Of a stretch of DNA of 34,039 nucleotides, positions 18,079 through 27,513 are shown one piece after another; the stretch's first letter is position 1; each line of letters starts with the position of its first letter. The position numbers and the translations under genes were made by a program. Source of the stretch: Pelagophyceae sp. CCMP2097 (lineage: Eukaryota > Sar > Pelagophyceae); assembly GCA_026770575.1 (NCBI GenBank), contig MU657190.1, forward strand, positions 126,519 through 160,557. Reading direction: 5' to 3'. The notes under the pieces are model-generated. The model ran no database searches. It was not told where the DNA came from and worked only from the letters and a program-made list of their open reading frames with translations.

Positions 18079-19836
18079 ATGGGTCGGCGTCCAATTCTTC
18101 CGGATTCATCGGACGAGGAAGCTTTCGAGGACGAACCGCCGCCGCCGCTCCGCCGCGCGCAACACCGCACGCGCCGCGGCCGCCCCGGCCTATGGCGCAA
18201 GAAGACCTTCCTCCCTCCGGACACCGACGACTCGGAAGACTGCGAGGCCGTTTCGCCCCTTGGGGCCGCAAAAGCGCCGCTTGGGGCCGTAAAAGCGCTG
18301 CCCGGGCCCGCCCCACCGACGCACCAAACGCAGCCCGTCGAAAACCCGCCGCGCGCGACCGCCGCCGACAAATCGCGCGCGACCGGCGCTGACGCGCTGC
18401 ACGTCGCCAGCGCCGACGCGCCGCCCGCGACCGGAGCCGACGCGCCGGGCGCCACCGCAGCCGACGCGCCGGGCACCACTGCAGCCGTGCGACGGCGGGC
18501 GGGGCCCGACGCCGCGGACGGCGACGCCCGCGGAGTGGCTTCTTCCGCGAGCCCAGCACGCTTTTGCGCGCGGGACGGGACCGCTTCCAGCCGTGCTGCC
18601 ATCGCCACTTCCGGCAGCGGCGCTGCCTTCGCCGCGTCCGGCCGCGGCACCGTCGCTGCGTCCGGCCGCGCTGCCGTCGCCGCTTCCGGCCTCGGCACCG
18701 TCGCCGCGTCTGGCCGTGAGGGCGATGCCATCGATATCTCCGACGACGAAGATGCCGTCGACCACGCTATCGCAGCGGTGCGCCCGCCGGCCGGCGGCCC
18801 GGGGTCGCGCGATGCGTTGTGCGCTGCGCGCGTGTCTCGCTTCACGGGCGACGGGCCCGCGCGTTCCGACGAATTATTCCGCGAGGCCGCCGCAGCGCCG
18901 CCGCGCCAGGGCGGCGAGCCGCGAAACGGCCGCACGGTAAACGGCGACGACGGCCCGCCGTTGGAAGCGCGGGGCTTTGACGGGGGGACGTTTGACGCGG
19001 CCGCAGTGCTCGTGGGGGCGATGGGTCCGGTGCCACCTTTCCGCGCAAGGCCGCTGGCGTGGCCGGTGCACGGCGAGGAGGGTTTGCGGAATTTCTACAA
19101 GATTTGCGTCGTTGCGTCGTTTCAGGAGCTCGGAGACGATTTCAAGGTGCAGAACCGCGGTCTGCCGGCTCCGCACGTCACGGTCCTTTATTGGGTAGAC
19201 AACGACTCCAAAGCCCACGGCACGAGCGGCGTCAACGCGGCGCTGACGGCCGAGCACGTGGCCACCGTGCGACGAATCGCGGCAGAATTCAACGCAGAGT
19301 ATGACTCGTTTGACTTTTGCGATGAGCCGTCCTATCGCGGCGGGCCCAACCTTGATAAGCACGGTGCCGTGGCTCGATTCCGCTACGACGTCTGCGCCGC
19401 GACGAACCTGCCCTTCAGGTCGACGGACGGCGCCCAGCCTTTGCGCGGGCACATTACGGCGCAGATTGCACCCGACTTTAAGCGCTGCGACGACTTGAAG
19501 TCGGGACTCCGGGGCGAGACGGTGCGAAGGCTGCCGCTGAGGCTGGAAGTTTACGCGATGCAGCGGCCGTTGGCGGCCAACGAGATGCTTCACCATTGGA
19601 TCCTGCATACACCAAACGACAACGTCATCGCGTCCGCCGTGTCGCGCGCGGTGATAGCTATCACGCCGGCCAACGCGCGGAGTGTTTACCACATCGGAGA
19701 GAGGCGCGAGAGGCGCATCCGCGACTATTTTGCGAGTCCGTGGTACGCCGAGAACGCGCCAAAGGCGCCCGCCAACGAACCCGCAGACGCGCCAAAGAGG
19801 CCCAGCTCGCCGCCCGCGAAGCGCCGCAGGCAGTGA
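18079..19836 (+). CDS. Disordered, probably nuclear protein with a 2H-phosphoesterase-like domain
   Basis: This is a 585-residue single exon. Residues 1-300 are low-complexity: acidic PDSSDEEAFEDE and DTDDSEDCE stretches, then Ala/Asp repeats (TGADA, TAADAPG) and SGRG/ASGRA-type repeats. Around 218-225 is IDISDDED, which fits a SUMO-interacting motif (hydrophobic core followed by acids). The C-terminal ~260 residues look folded and contain two H-x-T motifs, PHVTV (His366) and GHITA (His458), 92 residues apart. This matches the paired catalytic motifs of 2H phosphoesterases (LigT/AKAP7-like), which cleave or make 2',3'-cyclic and 2'-5' phosphodiester products. The tail ends in KRPSSPPAKRRRQ, a probable nuclear localisation signal. 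Domain assignment is by motif and spacing only. RNA-end or cyclic-nucleotide processing in the nucleus is an inference. Confidence 0.7.
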   Translation: MGRRPILPDSSDEEAFEDEPPPPLRRAQHRTRRGRPGLWRKKTFLPPDTDDSEDCEAVSPLGAAKAPLGAVKALPGPAPPTHQTQPVENPPRATAADKSRATGADALHVASADAPPATGADAPGATAADAPGTTAAVRRRAGPDAADGDARGVASSASPARFCARDGTASSRAAIATSGSGAAFAASGRGTVAASGRAAVAASGLGTVAASGREGDAIDISDDEDAVDHAIAAVRPPAGGPGSRDALCAARVSRFTGDGPARSDELFREAAAAPPRQGGEPRNGRTVNGDDGPPLEARGFDGGTFDAAAVLVGAMGPVPPFRARPLAWPVHGEEGLRNFYKICVVASFQELGDDFKVQNRGLPAPHVTVLYWVDNDSKAHGTSGVNAALTAEHVATVRRIAAEFNAEYDSFDFCDEPSYRGGPNLDKHGAVARFRYDVCAATNLPFRSTDGAQPLRGHITAQIAPDFKRCDDLKSGLRGETVRRLPLRLEVYAMQRPLAANEMLHHWILHTPNDNVIASAVSRAVIAITPANARSVYHIGERRERRIRDYFASPWYAENAPKAPANEPADAPKRPSSPPAKRRRQ

Positions 19837-20081
19837 TTGAAACGTAATCAAAGATACACGTGTGACACTGTGAGTGGCGTCGGACAAGGGCGTGGCTTCA
19901 AACGTGCAGTTGGTCCTTCTCTCGGAGCATGCCTCTTACTTCGCGTTTGCAAAATGCTCGCGGGGCCCCTCGTCAGTCGTCGTCTGGTGGCCCGGTGGCG
20001 CGCCTGGGTGTGGCGCGCCCACGGTGCGTTTTTGGAAGGTGCGGCGCGCCGTTTCAGCGGCGCGTCGGGCCGTTTCGGCGT

Positions 20082-21757
20082 TCACTCGGTGGGCTTGTCC
20101 GGCGCGGGCGCGGGCGCGGCTTCGTCGCCGCGGATGCGCGCGAGGGCGGCCTGGATTTGGGGGTCGTTGATGTCGACGCCGGGCAGCTCCTGCAGCATCT
20201 GCTGGACGAACGAAGGATCCTACGAGACGGGCCTCGAGGTTCACGTGGGGCCCGATTTGGCCAGAGGGGCGTATCGGCGACGGCGCTTCGGCGCGGTTCG
20301 ACGCACGTGGAACGCCGGGGCCTGCACCGCCGGGGCGGCGTCGGCCTCTGCCTGCATGGACATTTGCAAAGCGAGCTGCATGGCCTCGTCATCGTCGACT
20401 TCCATCCCGTCGTCCTCGTCTTCCTCGGCCGCGGCCGCGGGCGCGCCGGCAGCGGCGGCAGCGGCGGCGACGCTCTCGGCCATGGACATGGCCAGAGCCT
20501 GCTGCAGCAAAGCGTCGTCGTCCTCGAGCATGGAAGCGTCGGGGCCGTCGTCATCCGCGACCGGCGCCGGCGCCGCGCGAGGCGTGGCAACCACGGGCGG
20601 CGCCGCGTCCGCCGGCGCCGCGTCGGGCGCCGCGGCGGGGTCGCCGCCGGCGGCGGCCGTGACCGCCTCTTGCCGCGCGCGCTCCTCCTCCATGGACACG
20701 CCTAGAGGAGCGGGTGTTCGAGTCGCCCGTCACCCCCGGTGTTCATCGAGCCTCTGCCGCTCGCGACACCGTCGCGCCCCCGGCGTGCCTCTGCGATGCC
20801 GCTCGCGGCATCAGCTGCACCGTCATCAACCGTCAACGTTTGCCCGATGGACGCGGGAGTGGACGGAGGGCCATTGCGAGCTCGGGGTCCAAGTTGGCGT
20901 CCACGCCTCCAAATTCTTCGCGCGGCGCCGGCGGGAAGCCGTCGCCGCCGCCCTGGTCGGCGGCCGCGTCGCTCTGGATCACGCGCGACGAGACGAGGGC
21001 GTCGGACGGGACGACGCCCGCGGGGATTTGCACGAGGTTGCTGTTGTCGTTGGAGTTCACAGCATCGACAAAGGCACGCAGCTTGGCCGCGTTGTCGCCG
21101 TCGCTGCCCAGCAGGATGATGTCGACGGCGATGTTGTTTTTCTTCAGCTGCTTTCCCGCCTTGACTAAAGACGCCTCGTCGGCGTCCAGAGGCGAACCCA
21201 CAAAGAGGATGATCCGTTGCGAGCCGTTCTTGTTGCGGCGGTGCTTCAGCGCCAGCTGCGCGACCTGCACGGACTCGACGAAGTTGACGCGGCCGCGGAC
21301 GGGGGCGTCGTGGAGCGAAGAGAGGATCTTGCCCATGTCATCCGTCGGCGACACAAGCACCTTGGCCCCCGCCACCTTGCCGACGCTCGCCATGCAGAGC
21401 ACGCCCACGGAGTTCTCCGGGTTCTGCTGCATCTTGGCCCCGACGATAAGGTTGGCCTGAAGGCAAAGGGTTCAGCGTCGGAACGCGCCGGACGAGCCGA
21501 AAGCACATTTTCTCAAACAAGTATAAGGGATGGCGCTCGGGGAATTACCGCGTCCTGCTGCGACCTAGTGAGCGGCGCCGGTCCCGCACGCTGCGCCTCG
21601 AAGGGCCCGCCGTGTTTGATTATAAACTCACTCGTGGCGCGTCGGCGCAAAGTCGCCGTTGCGCCTGCGCGACGGGTTTCCGCGGGCGCTTCACCGCGGC
21701 AGCGACGCACATGTGCTCCGACGTGTCGATGCAGACCATGACCGCTTCGAGGCCCAT
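20082..21757 (-). CDS. RPN10: 26S proteasome ubiquitin receptor RPN10 (PSMD4)
   Basis: Six exons (21757-21711, 21664-21632, 21564-21549, 21456-20865, 20701-20307, 20219-20082) join to 406 residues. The vWA domain starts MGLEAVMVCIDTSEHMRNGD and includes NPENSVGVL, DDMGKILSSLHD and SQRIILFVGSP. Three ubiquitin-interacting motifs follow: LDPELAMALRVSM, DDDALLQQALAMSM (~290-303) and DDDEAMQLALQMSM (~332-345). The C-terminus DPSFVQQMLQELPGVD is also family-typical. RPN10 sits at the base/lid junction of the regulatory particle and captures polyubiquitinated substrates through the UIMs. Exon 3 is a 16-nt microexon (21564-21549) that supplies SQQDA and is needed to keep frame. Ala- and Asp-rich linkers separate the UIMs. 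It is head to head with BUD32 across 251 bp. Confidence 0.95.
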
Positions 21758-22008
21758 GGTGGCGGCCTGTTTTGCCAGCGTTCAAAAACAAACAACTCGT
21801 TCCAAAAGGCCTTGGTGAAAACGAGGGCGCGCCCTCTCGTTCGACGGAGGTCCGGCCCCTCGGAGGGCGTCGGGCTGGCCGCACTCAAGGACGCACGCGG
21901 CGGAGGGCGCGGCTCCTAAGCGACTGACTGCTGCGCCGTGTTGTTTCCGAAAAGAGATTTCTGCGATCGTTCCGTCGTTCGTCCACGGTCCCTCGTTCGG
22001 TCTTCAGC
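21758..22008. promoter_or_regulatory. Shared upstream region of RPN10 and BUD32
   Basis: This 251-bp stretch lies between two divergent start codons. Near the BUD32 side there are several CGTTC/CGTTCG pentamers (21970-22000). No TATA box is seen. Confidence 0.45.
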
Positions 22009-23152
22009 ATGGCCGCCCTCGTCGACCCCCCAGCCGCGTTGGACGTCGACGCGCTGCCGGCGTGGCTCGACGCGACGCAGCTGCTCTCGCAGGGCGCAGA
22101 GGCGCGCGTCTACGTAGATGACCAGCGTCTGGCAAGCGTGCCTCGAAGAGCCCCCCGGGACGCCATCCTCGCAGGCTTTGGACATGTTCGGCCGGGGCTG
22201 TGTTGCAAAGCACCGGTTCGCGAAGACGTATCGTATGGCGGAATTGGACTTGAAACTTCGAAAGGAACGCATGCTGCAAGAGGTGCGGTGCATCGTAAAG
22301 TGCCGCCAAGCAAACATCGCAACGCCCCTCGTCTACATGGTGCGTCCACAGAGGCCGCGAGGCCCGCAGAGGCCCGGGGAGCGGACCGACGATAGGACCG
22401 CGAGTCCGCAGAGGCGCCGCGAGTCGAGAGGCCCGCCAGAGCCCCTTGCGAGCGGACCGAAGACCATCAGGTCGACGCGGCGCAGTACACCATCTACATG
22501 GAGCGCGTCCCGGGCCTCACGGTGCGCGGGGAGGGCGCGGGAGCGCGAGGCAGACAGAGCGGGGGACGGCTCCCTTGATCGTGCGACGATCGCATGCCGC
22601 TATTCCAACGCAGGCAAAGGCGTACGTCGACGCGTTCGCCGCAACGCACCGCGGCGCCGTCGAGGGCGTGATGCGCGCCATGGGCTCCGCGATTGCGAAG
22701 CTGCACGACGCGGGGCTCACGCATGGAGATTTGACGACATCAAACTTCATCTGCCGCAGAGGCGACGCCGGGAACGGGTTCTACGAGCCCGCCGCGCTCG
22801 TCTTCATCGACTTTGGCCTGGGTGGGCTGCAGCCGCAGCCGGAGGATAAAGCTGTCGACCTCTACGTGCTGGAGAGAGCGCTGGTGCGTCTCGGCGGAAG
22901 GGGGCAGCTCGCTCGCATTTTGAGGACCACTGTTTGTCGAAGACTTATTTTGAGAAGGACCGATTGTTTTGTCGAGGGCCACTTTTCTTCTTCTGAGAAG
23001 CGCCGGCGTAGGTTTCGACGCACGACAGATCGCAGCCCTTCCTCGAAATCATCTTGGAGGCCTACCGCTCAACGTCTACCCACGCCGCAGCGACGCTGAA
23101 GCGCCTCGACGCCGTGCGCGCGCGTGGGCGCAAGCGAGAATGCTTTGGGTAA
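22009..23152 (+). CDS. BUD32: BUD32/TP53RK atypical kinase of the KEOPS/EKC complex
   Basis: Five exons (22009-22113, 22175-22339, 22471-22521, 22614-22883, 23036-23152), all phase 0, encode 235 residues, the usual size. Key kinase elements are visible: QGAEARVY (28-35), the ATP lysine in VAKHRF (Lys47), KTYRMAELDLKLRKER, IYMERVPG, the catalytic loop HGDLTTSN (144-151), IDFGL (Asp173), and the family C-terminus VRARGRKRECFG. BUD32 is the small kinase/ATPase subunit of KEOPS, needed for N6-threonylcarbamoyladenosine on tRNAs reading ANN codons. It works in cytosol and nucleus. Intron 1 begins GTAGATGACCAGCGTC, loosely like the shared intron block; introns 2 and 4 use GTGCGTC. An intron 3 donor reading GTGCGC gives the correct join VPGLT to AKAYVD. 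Confidence 0.95.
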
Positions 23153-23425
23153 TTTTCGATTGTCCAAGGAGCCACACACCGAGCCGCTGAGCATTCGAGG
23201 GAAGACGCTGCGCTCGCAGAGGCCCCGCCGAGGCCGACCCGAGGGCACGAGATGCCTGAAAGAAGTGGGCCAGCTGGCAAAGCTCCTCTTGAGGAGGCTT
23301 CTCGAGCTCGGAGCCCTTCGCCGAACCGACACTTCATTTTGAGATCTCGGACCTGCCGAGCGGCGGCGTGCGTGGTTGCGTGCGCGGCTTTGCGCGGCTC
23401 GTTGCAGCCCGCGTCGGCGGCTCGG

Positions 23426-26039
23426 ATGCGTTTCGCCGGCGGCAGCTTGCTGGGCCTGGTCCTCGTGCAGTCGCAGTGTCCAAACGCCAAAGCAATGAAA
23501 TCTTTAAAGGGCGCCTCGTCACCGAGGCTGCCTCGTCACATCTGCGCGCGGAGCCCCCCGGTGCCGCGTAGACGAGAGCGGCGAAGGAACGGCCACGCTC
23601 GGTCGCCTTGGAGAGAGCGTGCCGTGTTCTGCGACGTCGGCACTCCTCTCTCCGACGTCGGCCTTCCTCGAGGAGGACCCCTGCCATCGACCGCGTCGGT
23701 GTAGGCCGTCGGCTGCTGCGAGGCGCTGCTGGCGCCGCGATCGGCGAGCCGCGCGGCGTCGTTTGTCGAGTCGTCGGTGAAGCCTGAAGATCGCGCCCGA
23801 GCCGACCGTGCGTCCCTCCCATGCCGTCCCACGCCGCCCGTCGCAAGGTCGCACCCGCACGTCTAGGTGAAAAGGAGGTGCGGAGCAGCGTCGCGCGGCT
23901 CAAGCAGCTGAAGAAGCGAGGTGCGGCTTTTGCTCCTTGGCCGATTCCTTGGCCGCTGACTGTCCGAACGACGAGCTGAAGGACCACCCGCCAGGCAAGC
24001 GCTACGACGGGTCCTCGATGCCGGCATCCGGCGCCGAAGCCTCGGACGTCGACGACTACGACGACGATGATGACGACGACGAGGAAGAAGGCGACGCCGA
24101 GGGCGACGAAGAAGGCGTCGATGTGGCGCCGGCCGCACTCTCCGACGAGGTCAAGGAGATCCTGGCCATGAAGAGCCAGACGAAGCGCGCCGTGCGTCTT
24201 TGCGCGGCGCCGACTTGTGTTGCGCCCGCCGACGCGCGTCTCCCGCGGCGCCGCGACGCGGAGCGACGCTCTAGGCGGCGTTTGAGGCTTTAAAGGCGCG
24301 CGAGGAAGGCCGCGAGGTTCCGAGCGCCGACGTGGAAGGCGAGGAAATGACCGAGGACGACGAAGTGGCGGCCATGACGGCTCGGCTGCGCGAGACCAAG
24401 CTGCAAGAGATCGAGATGACAGAGGACGAACTCGTGGCCGACATAGCCGTGCGCCTGCGCGCGCAAAAGGAGGCGGAGGCGGTGGTGGTGGACAAGACGG
24501 ACGACGCCGAGATGACAGAGGGACAGCTCGTCGCCGCCCTTGCGGAGCGTCTACAGGCCAAGCAAATCCAAGCGGCGGCCGACGCCGACGCAGCGGCAGC
24601 GGCGGCAGCAGCTGATGCAGCAGCAGCGGCGGCGGCGGCGGCTGCGGCCGCGGCTCGAGAGACGGTGGCGTCCTCAACCGCGGAACCGATAAAGGCCGGC
24701 GCGACGACGGGCATCGGCGGCAGCTGGACGTGCGTCTTTGGGGCGGGCATGCCTCGCTGAAGTTTGGGTCGTGTGGTGAAATATCGTGTGTGGTGAAATC
24801 CTTTGAGGGTCTTCAGGCGGACCCATTAGGCCGCCTGCGGTGGAGTCAGCCGACTACCAACCCAAGGTGTCGACGTGGGGAGTCTTCCCGCGGCCGCGCG
24901 ACATTTCAAAAACCTACGGCGGAGGCGCAAAGCGGCGTCGGCGACTGTCGGCGAAACTGTCTTGGGCAACGCCGTTGGGCAGCGCCGCAAGATGCCAGAG
25001 ATTCCAGAGATGTGCATCCATCAGAGATTTGCATCGATCGAGGCACGCGAGCAAGTTGAACCCCGCCATCTTCACGCCTTGCCTTAGGCAAGCAGGTCGG
25101 CGTGGGCGCGCCCGGTTTCGGCGAAGTTGTTGTGAAGAAGGTGGACCCGGAGACGGAAGCGTTCTTCGAGAGATTAAAGGCGGAGAGTGCTTTAGCCAAG
25201 GAGTTCGAGGCCGACATCGACGCCGCCGTGGACCGAGGCCAACGCCTCTTCGGCCAGGGCGAGGAGACGCGTCTGGAAGCGCGGGCGTGGGAAGCGGGCG
25301 TGGGAAGACGCATCACTCCCCCGGCGAGGAAAGACCATCTTGGCGAGTACGCAGCATCACTAGGAAAATATCAACTGGCAGTGCTGGAGATCGCAGAGGC
25401 GACGGACCAGTGGTGCACGCCGCGGTCGCGCATCGGCGCGAGGGCGCTGCTCGAGTTGGCAATGGTCCTCGATGGTGCCGGCAACCTCACGGCAGCTGTC
25501 CAGCTCTACTCGGATTTGATGAAATGCCCTCATTACGACATCGCCTCCAACGCAAGGATGCTCTCCTACAGGGTCAACGCGGAACGCGAGGTCAAAGAGC
25601 TCGCGCCCAAGATGCAAAGGAGCGGCGTCCAAGGACCCTGCGACGGTGTGATCACAGCCGCGGGCGGCATCGCAGAGGGCTTCGCCGGGGAGAGACGCTC
25701 GAAAGGCGGTCCTGGAGCGCTCGCCGTCACGGACCGATGCCGTCGTTTGCCGTCGACTCTCCGGGTCGCCCTCGACTCGTGAACTCTGCGGCAAATAGGT
25801 TCGATGAGAATATGGCATCAGATTTTGCCAACCGCCCGTCCTACGCCGATCTCCTCCAGCCGGCGCAGCAGCAACGCTCGGAAAAGTGGCGAAGGATGTC
25901 GTCTGCGGGGGTCCCAAAGGCCCGCGGGTTGGGCGATCTGGCGTCGTTTCAAGTCACGGACGACGTCGTCGCGCTCTTCCTCGCGCTGCCGCTCCTGCCA
26001 ATCGTGGGACTGGCCTTTGTCATCGCCACTCGACGATGA
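23426..26039 (+). CDS. Plastid-type conserved protein with helical repeats and a C-terminal membrane segment
   Basis: Well-supported exons are 23867-23920, 23995-24191, 24275-24729, 24830-24924, 25088-25258 and 25364 to about 25570, all in phase. Likely upstream exons are 23426-23560 (signal-peptide-like MRFAGGSLLGLVLVQSQ) and 23705-23807. The last exon ends at 26039 and carries a hydrophobic segment (VVALFLALPLLPIVGLAFVI). The protein has an acidic stretch, three EMTED-type repeats (MTEDDEVAAMTARLRETK, MTEDELVADIAVRLRAQK, MTEGQLVAALAERLQAKQ), a poly-Ala run, then conserved VSTWGVFPRPRDISKTYGGG and a TPR-like part (GARALLELAMVLDGAGN, LYSDLMKCPHYDIASNAR). I associate this layout with plastid proteins of algae and plants, function unknown. 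Introns 24925-25087 and 25259-25363 appear to be GC-AG. The splice between 25570 and 25800 and the true start are unresolved. Confidence 0.65.
24925..25087 (+). other. GC-AG intron in the helical-repeat protein gene
   Basis: It starts GCGCAAAGCGGCGTCG and ends CTTAG. Splicing G|GC restores KTYGGGKQVGVG. The first 15 bases follow the shared intron block loosely. Confidence 0.6.
25259..25363 (+). other. Probable GC-AG intron that keeps the frame open
   Basis: It starts GCGAGGAGACGCGTCT and ends CACTAG, 105 nt with no in-frame stop. Removal gives RLFGQGKYQLAVLE, which fits the family better than the 35 extra residues. Because retention keeps the frame, this could also be a coding insertion or an optional exon. 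Confidence 0.5.
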
Positions 26040-26058
26040 CTCGTCACGCGACGATGAT

Positions 26059-26090
26059 GACGCCACGCGAATACGACGCCACGCGAATAC
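26059..26090. repeat. 16-bp tandem duplication
   Basis: GACGCCACGCGAATAC occurs twice, head to tail and identical. Confidence 0.9.
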
Positions 26091-26277
26091 GAGGCCGACG
26101 CACGGTACACGCCGATGCCGTTCCTGCAGAGACAGCAACGCGGACATGGCCTCCGTGGCCCAAAGGCCGCGAGTCTACACAGGGCCTGGCCCCGTGGCAC
26201 GAGACATAATGCAAGTACAATTCGCGCGCTTCGACCGCCTCGAGTGTCTCTTTCTATGGTTCCATGGGAGTACACAC

Positions 26278-26365
26278 CGCAGTCCGATCCAACGGCCTGT
26301 CCCAGCCAAGAGACGGCGCAGTTCGCCCCGCAGTCCGATTCGACGGCCTGTCCCAGTGACGGCGC
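26278..26365. repeat. 51-bp period direct repeat, about 1.7 copies
   Basis: The core CGCAGTCCGAT, two variable bases, then ACGGCCTGTCCCAG begins at 26278 and again at 26329, and both copies are followed by a GACGGCGC-like end. Two mismatches occur in the core (CCA versus TCG). Confidence 0.85.
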
Positions 26366-26720
26366 CCCGGGCCCTGGCGATTAATACGTAGACGGTAGAT
26401 TTTATTACGATACATCTCAGCGTTCGGCCGGTCGGATTCCGCGGGGCAGCCCACAGCTGCATCGCGCCGGCCGTACATGAGCCTAGATGTATGGATGTTG
26501 CAGCGCGTTTGGCACCCCAGTACCAACCGAAATGGTTTGAGAGGTTTCCTATCAGGGCCCTGGCAGTCTCTTCCATAACTTGAACGATTCAAGGGCGCAT
26601 TGAGAGCGTCCCAGAAAGCTTTTTAGTCTGGGTATTCTCGCAAACATAGACATGGGACAAGAACGCACTTTTTGGCTGTGCGACGTTTGTCGCGGCACAG
26701 AGGGACTTGGACCACAGCAC

Positions 26721-26983
26721 TTATGTGATGGTGAACAGATCGACGAACGCTGGCCGCGGCTCCGTCAGCATGCCGACGAGGATAACCACAGGCACGAACC
26801 TGGAGGAGGAGCGTCGAGGGCATCGCTCTTTGGAGAATCGCTCGATGGCATTCATTCAAGAGAAGAAACGCACCCGTAGTAGACGACTGGCCTCGCGAGC
26901 TGGGCGGCCTGGACCGCGTACTTCTTGAGCGCGACGGCGAGGCCGCCCTTGCGCTTGGCGACGCCGCCTTTCCGAGCGACCAT
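26721..26983 (-). CDS. TOM7: TOM7, small subunit of the mitochondrial outer-membrane translocase
   Basis: Two exons (26983-26874 and 26799-26721) join GG|G across a 74-nt intron with donor GTGCGT and acceptor CAG, giving 62 residues and a TAA. The protein has a basic N-terminus (MVARKGGVAKRKGG), an amphipathic helix (LAVALKKYAVQAAQLARPV) and the hallmark TOM7 membrane segment YYGFVPVVILVGM, ending TEPRPAFVDLF, equivalent to the HYGFIPLVI..GM..PKP..QLLSPV pattern of known TOM7 proteins. TOM7 is a single-pass outer-membrane protein that modulates assembly of the TOM complex around TOM40. The size agrees with the family. The gene is too short and split to be obvious from open frames. Confidence 0.85.
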
Positions 26984-27513
26984 GTTGAATCGCTTCGTCG
27001 GCGACACGGAACGAGATTGGCGATGGCTTTCCCTTTTCTAAGTTGAGAAAAGTCAAGGGGGCTTTCGACCGAGCCGCCCGCCGAGAAAATGAGCCGCCGA
27101 GGAGACAACGGCCAGTGCAAGCCCGAATGCAGCAACCCGAGTTTTCCGGCAGAGAAGCATGGTTGAGGCCCTTCGGGGTCGATCCCAGTCGCTCCTGCGC
27201 AGGACCTCTTGATCTGCACGTGGCTCTCTGAGAGTCTGTCATCTCCCCGGGGTATAGATTACAACCCTCACGCCTCACCGAGCGATCGTACAATTGTTGC
27301 GCTTGCGCACCAGAAGGGAGCATCCAGGGGTAGCAGGGGTTTTCGACCGAAGGGTCTTGTAGGCATCTTGCACTTTATCATCAAAAGTCTGGCCAGCGCG
27401 CCGCCGAGCGCGTTGGCGGCCACGGCGGGTGGGGTAGGTGGCCTTTCTGCCTGTTGCCGGCGCGGCCCGTTTCCGGTTGCGTCCGTTGGCGTTCTGCACG
27501 TCCGTTGAACGGT
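26984..27513. other. Spacer upstream of TOM7 and downstream of atpC
   Basis: This contains the TOM7 promoter, the 3' flank of atpC and copy B of the dispersed repeat (27244-27279). A long open frame on the minus strand overlaps TOM7 exon 1 but has no support upstream of it. Confidence 0.45.
27244..27279 (-). repeat. Dispersed repeat, copy B
   Basis: On the minus strand this contains the same 18-mer as 3956-3973, followed by a similar TATA/CCCGGG stretch. It is intergenic here, whereas copy A sits inside a broken gene. Confidence 0.7.

Larger units (their letters stand above)
26040..26720. other. Repeat-bearing spacer between two 3' ends
   Basis: This convergent spacer lies between the helical-repeat gene and TOM7. 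It contains a 16-bp perfect tandem duplication (26059-26090) and a 51-bp direct repeat (26278-26365). The segment 26380-26640 is less GC-rich than its surroundings. Open frames here have no recognisable motif. Confidence 0.5.

Noticed and set aside
23334..24677. Minus-strand open frame of 447 codons
   Set aside because: It is Arg/Pro-rich low complexity opposite the acidic and poly-Ala exons of the plus-strand plastid gene, with no domain.
27043..27323. Minus-strand open frame upstream of TOM7 as an N-terminal extension
   Set aside because: The TOM7 product is complete from the ATG at 26983 at the usual length, and the upstream part has no conserved features and contains the dispersed repeat.
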